This document shows positions 61,788 through 64,000 of a stretch of 64,000 nt of DNA, piece by piece (within the stretch, counting starts at the first letter, position 1; every line of letters starts with the position of its first letter). The notes beneath the pieces were generated by a model that had not been told where the DNA came from, searched no databases, and worked only from the letters and a program-made list of their open reading frames with translations. The stretch spans positions 1 to 64,000 of the forward strand of contig CANBKJ010000002.1 in NCBI GenBank assembly GCA_947369165.1. Reading direction: 5' to 3'. The translations under genes were made by a program, and so were the position numbers. The stretch comes from an uncultured Lachnoclostridium sp. (GTDB taxonomy: Bacteria; Bacillota; Clostridia; Lachnospirales; Lachnospiraceae).

Positions 61788-62219
61788 TTATTGAGAGTCG
61801 TCTGCAAGACCAAGCCGGATCAGTTCCAGCAGACGTTCCATTTCACCGTTCAGATACAGGTATCCTATTAGCGCCTCAAAACCGGTGGCAGTACGGTAGT
61901 CGTGGATATCAGCGTTTTTAGCTACAGAATGAGACTTGGCATTGCGTCCTCTCTTAAAGATGGAAATTTCTTGTTCTGTCAAAGCACCCATGATCCGGGA
62001 CATAAGTTCAGCCTGTGCTTTCGCATTGACGAGATCGCTTGACTGCCGGTGCAGGGATTTTACGGTGCCAGATTTTTTCTCAACAATAATTGTCCGGATT
62101 ATGATTTCAAAGACGGCATCTCCCAGATAGGCGAGGGTAAGGGGGGGATAGCTGTTGATCTCTTTCTGGCTGATGTGAAAGAAGTCGTGAATGTCATCGA
62201 GAAAATGATTTGTGTTCAT
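61788..62219 (-). CDS. mrnC: Mini-ribonuclease III
   Basis: The product is 143 aa, the RNase III catalytic domain alone, with LTLAYLGDAVFEIIIR, QAELMSRIM, FKRGRNAKSHSVAKN and ATGFEALIGYLYL. It matures 23S rRNA ends in Firmicutes. In many relatives mrnC lies between cysS and rlmB; here it is inverted and separated from rlmB by sigH and the P-type ATPase, and cysS is not in the window. Confidence 0.93.
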   Translation of the reverse strand: MNTNHFLDDIHDFFHISQKEINSYPPLTLAYLGDAVFEIIIRTIIVEKKSGTVKSLHRQSSDLVNAKAQAELMSRIMGALTEQEISIFKRGRNAKSHSVAKNADIHDYRTATGFEALIGYLYLNGEMERLLELIRLGLADDSQ

Positions 62220-62405
62220 GTTAAATAGTTCTCCTTATTTTTCAAATAGTATCTATATCCGCCATAGGAATGACAAAATGTTTCTATATATTGTATCTTG
62301 AAACAACCAGAGAAGTCAATTCTAAAAAGAAACAAAATGTGAATAAATTGTAAATAATGTAAAAACAAGGGGGGATGTGAGAGGGGGCTAAAATGAAAAA
62401 TAGCC

Positions 62406-62434
62406 TTGCATATTGGACAGAGTGGTGATATAAT
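62406..62434 (+). promoter_or_regulatory. Promoter of the secreted Ig-like protein gene
   Basis: TTGCAT, 17-bp spacer, TATAAT. The ~65-base leader holds a hairpin TGCGGAA/TTCCGCA (~62451-62474) before the AGGAGG site. Confidence 0.7.
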
Positions 62435-62503
62435 GATGATAATTTCATTGCGGAAGAAATGGAGTTTTTCCGCAGTAAGAAAAACAATTTAGGAGGTATT
62501 TCG

Positions 62504-64000
62504 ATGAGACAAATCGGTACACAGTCACACAAGTGTTTCAGAAGGATTGTCACATTTTTACTGGCGATTGCCATGGTGTTGACATCTTTGGCTGTTTCAT
62601 CCGTTGACTCTCAGGCAGCGACTAAGAAGGTTAAAAAAGTTTCTATCGGAGTCAAAGTGGGCGGTTCTGGCATACTTGTATTGAAAAAAGGACAGAAGAA
62701 AAAGTTAAATGTTTCTGTGACCCCTAAAAAGGCGAGCAAAAAGGTATCTTACAAGTCAAGTAAAAAATCCGTTGTAAGTGTCAGCTCAAAGGGTGTTGTC
62801 AAAGCTCGCAAGAGCAAAGGTTCTGCGAAGATCACAGTGACATCCAAGCAGAATAAAAAGAAAAAAGCAACGATCAAGGTTAAGATTGGTACACCGGTAA
62901 AGAAAGTATCTATCGATTCCAAAGCTGTTTGCTCATGGAGCAGTGCGAACTGGGTACTTAAAACAGTAAACGGACAGATGCAGAAGGTGTATCCAAAATA
63001 TAAAGAGACGTTGAAGGTGTCAAAGGGTACATACACGGTCATGAGAGGAAGGGAACTGACTCTTAAGAGTTCAGTTTCTCCGAAAAAGGCGACCCATAAA
63101 AAATTGTACTGGAAATCCAGTAAATCCAGCGTAGCTTTCATTCCGGAGGCGTACAGGGCTGGTACCAGCACAAAGATTACCCCCAAAAAAGAGGGAACAG
63201 CTAAGATTACAGCAACAGCCATGGACGGAAGCGGCAAGAAGGCAAGTGTGAAGCTGAAAGTTGTTAAATTCATTACGGACAAGACAGCAGCACCAACAGC
63301 GCCTCCAGATACCAGGAAGTATACGATGGTCGAGGATTTTGAGAGTTATCCAGTGGGAACAACCTGGACGAAATACACATCTGCCGGAAAGAATTCCGGA
63401 CATATGACAGTGGTACAGGATCCGGAGAATCCGGAAAATAAATGTCTGGAGATCAGGATGGATGGACCGGATAAAGCATTTGACTTTGCGCCGATATTCA
63501 GTGTAGATACTGCCAACCTGAAAGATTCTGAAGGAGTTTCCGCAGCAGGAAAGACGCTGGGCAATTATACCACGATCCGTGCAGACTGGCGTGTAGTTGG
63601 AAATGCACCGGATATTAAGTATAAAGAGATCCGCTGTTATTTTGACCAGTATGGGGCGATCAAGACAACAGATTTCTTCTCTACTACAAATAATGAGACG
63701 GATTCAGCACACGTGGCAGGTCATCCGGAATACCGTTTTGGAAAGAATATTTCCATGGCAACGGGAAGTGATAAAGAAGTAGGAATAACTCTTCACAACG
63801 ATAAAGCTTCGAAGGAAGTACATAAGTATCTTCCGACATACCACGATAACGTATGGAAGATGGAGCAGCCGAATACCCACTTCATTGAGAATTCCTGTAC
63901 AAAAGGATTTAAGATGAACGAGGCGCAGGCAAAAGTTGGCTTTGCTACCAGAAACCTGATCTTCAATACATCACGTATTAAAGAGGCAGACGATACCTTG
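62504..64000 (+). CDS. Secreted protein with Ig-like (Big_2-type) domains, 3' end beyond the window
   Basis: At least 499 codons without a stop to the window end. Signal peptide at ~1-38, followed by two Lys/Ser-rich Big_2-type units (~45-130: KKVSYKSSKKSVVSVSSKG; ~165-260: LYWKSSKSSVAFIPEA), then a beta-rich domain beginning EDFESYPVGTTW (~280) as in carbohydrate-binding or concanavalin-like modules. A glycoside hydrolase further on would fit this layout but is not in the sequence. AGGAGG is seven bases before the ATG. Confidence 0.85.
   Translation, partial: MRQIGTQSHKCFRRIVTFLLAIAMVLTSLAVSSVDSQAATKKVKKVSIGVKVGGSGILVLKKGQKKKLNVSVTPKKASKKVSYKSSKKSVVSVSSKGVVKARKSKGSAKITVTSKQNKKKKATIKVKIGTPVKKVSIDSKAVCSWSSANWVLKTVNGQMQKVYPKYKETLKVSKGTYTVMRGRELTLKSSVSPKKATHKKLYWKSSKSSVAFIPEAYRAGTSTKITPKKEGTAKITATAMDGSGKKASVKLKVVKFITDKTAAPTAPPDTRKYTMVEDFESYPVGTTWTKYTSAGKNSGHMTVVQDPENPENKCLEIRMDGPDKAFDFAPIFSVDTANLKDSEGVSAAGKTLGNYTTIRADWRVVGNAPDIKYKEIRCYFDQYGAIKTTDFFSTTNNETDSAHVAGHPEYRFGKNISMATGSDKEVGITLHNDKASKEVHKYLPTYHDNVWKMEQPNTHFIENSCTKGFKMNEAQAKVGFATRNLIFNTSRIKEADDTL

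Overview
The window looks like a chromosome segment of a Gram-positive, spore-lineage Clostridia, most likely a Lachnospiraceae-type gut bacterium. The reasons are strong AGGAGG-type ribosome sites, a T-box in front of thrS, mini-RNase III and a SigH-type sigma factor, DUF4190/DUF2752 membrane proteins, several secreted Ig-like/Fn3 surface proteins, and no outer-membrane genes. The taxonomic call is an inference from gene content.

Region 1 (about 0.1-31.4 kb) is the unusual part. After a secreted PPC/Fn3 protein, about 25 kb of tightly spaced same-strand genes encode six Ser/Thr protein kinases of the zinc-ribbon plus kinase type, two PP2C phosphatases, nine proteins or domains of the FHA (phosphothreonine-binding) family, two membrane-anchored von Willebrand A (vWA) proteins, one LytTR response regulator and one zinc-ribbon/DUF4190-like protein. 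The first vWA protein is a lipoprotein with an apparent extracellular caspase-like domain, a vWA domain, one membrane helix and a cytoplasmic FHA domain. One kinase carries an extracellular domain resembling a solute-binding protein. Two kinases share almost identical PASTA-like tails. Three secreted or lipidated proteins follow, among them a CHAP hydrolase and an M23 peptidase, both with ricin-type beta-trefoil repeats. My reading is a phosphothreonine/FHA signalling hub at the cell envelope. No T6SS or T7SS structural gene is present in the window.

Region 2 (31.4-39.9 kb) has a GH31 alpha-glucosidase on the minus strand, a two-component system with an ABC transporter (Bce/Vnc-like layout) whose two promoters share the same 11-bp-spaced direct repeat, and a ParA-like ATPase with a small partner.

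Region 3 (39.9-47.5 kb) has a T-box-controlled thrS, small DUF4190/DUF2752 membrane proteins, an AT-rich pair of unknown membrane proteins, and the infC-rpmI-rplT operon with an apparent AUC start for infC.

Region 4 (47.5-64 kb) holds a secreted M14 carboxypeptidase, tRNA-Leu, a cell-wall amidase, a tandem 127-bp structured RNA-like element before a SEC-C gene, class II aldolase, an Asn/Ser/Thr-rich small protein, a rhodanese, an rRNA methyltransferase, rdgB, a YfcE-type phosphoesterase, a small-multidrug-export-family protein, tRNA-Val and tRNA-Met, ispF, a GNAT protein, rlmB, sigH, tRNA-Thr, a P-type ATPase, mrnC (minus strand) and the start of a large secreted Ig-like protein that runs off the window.
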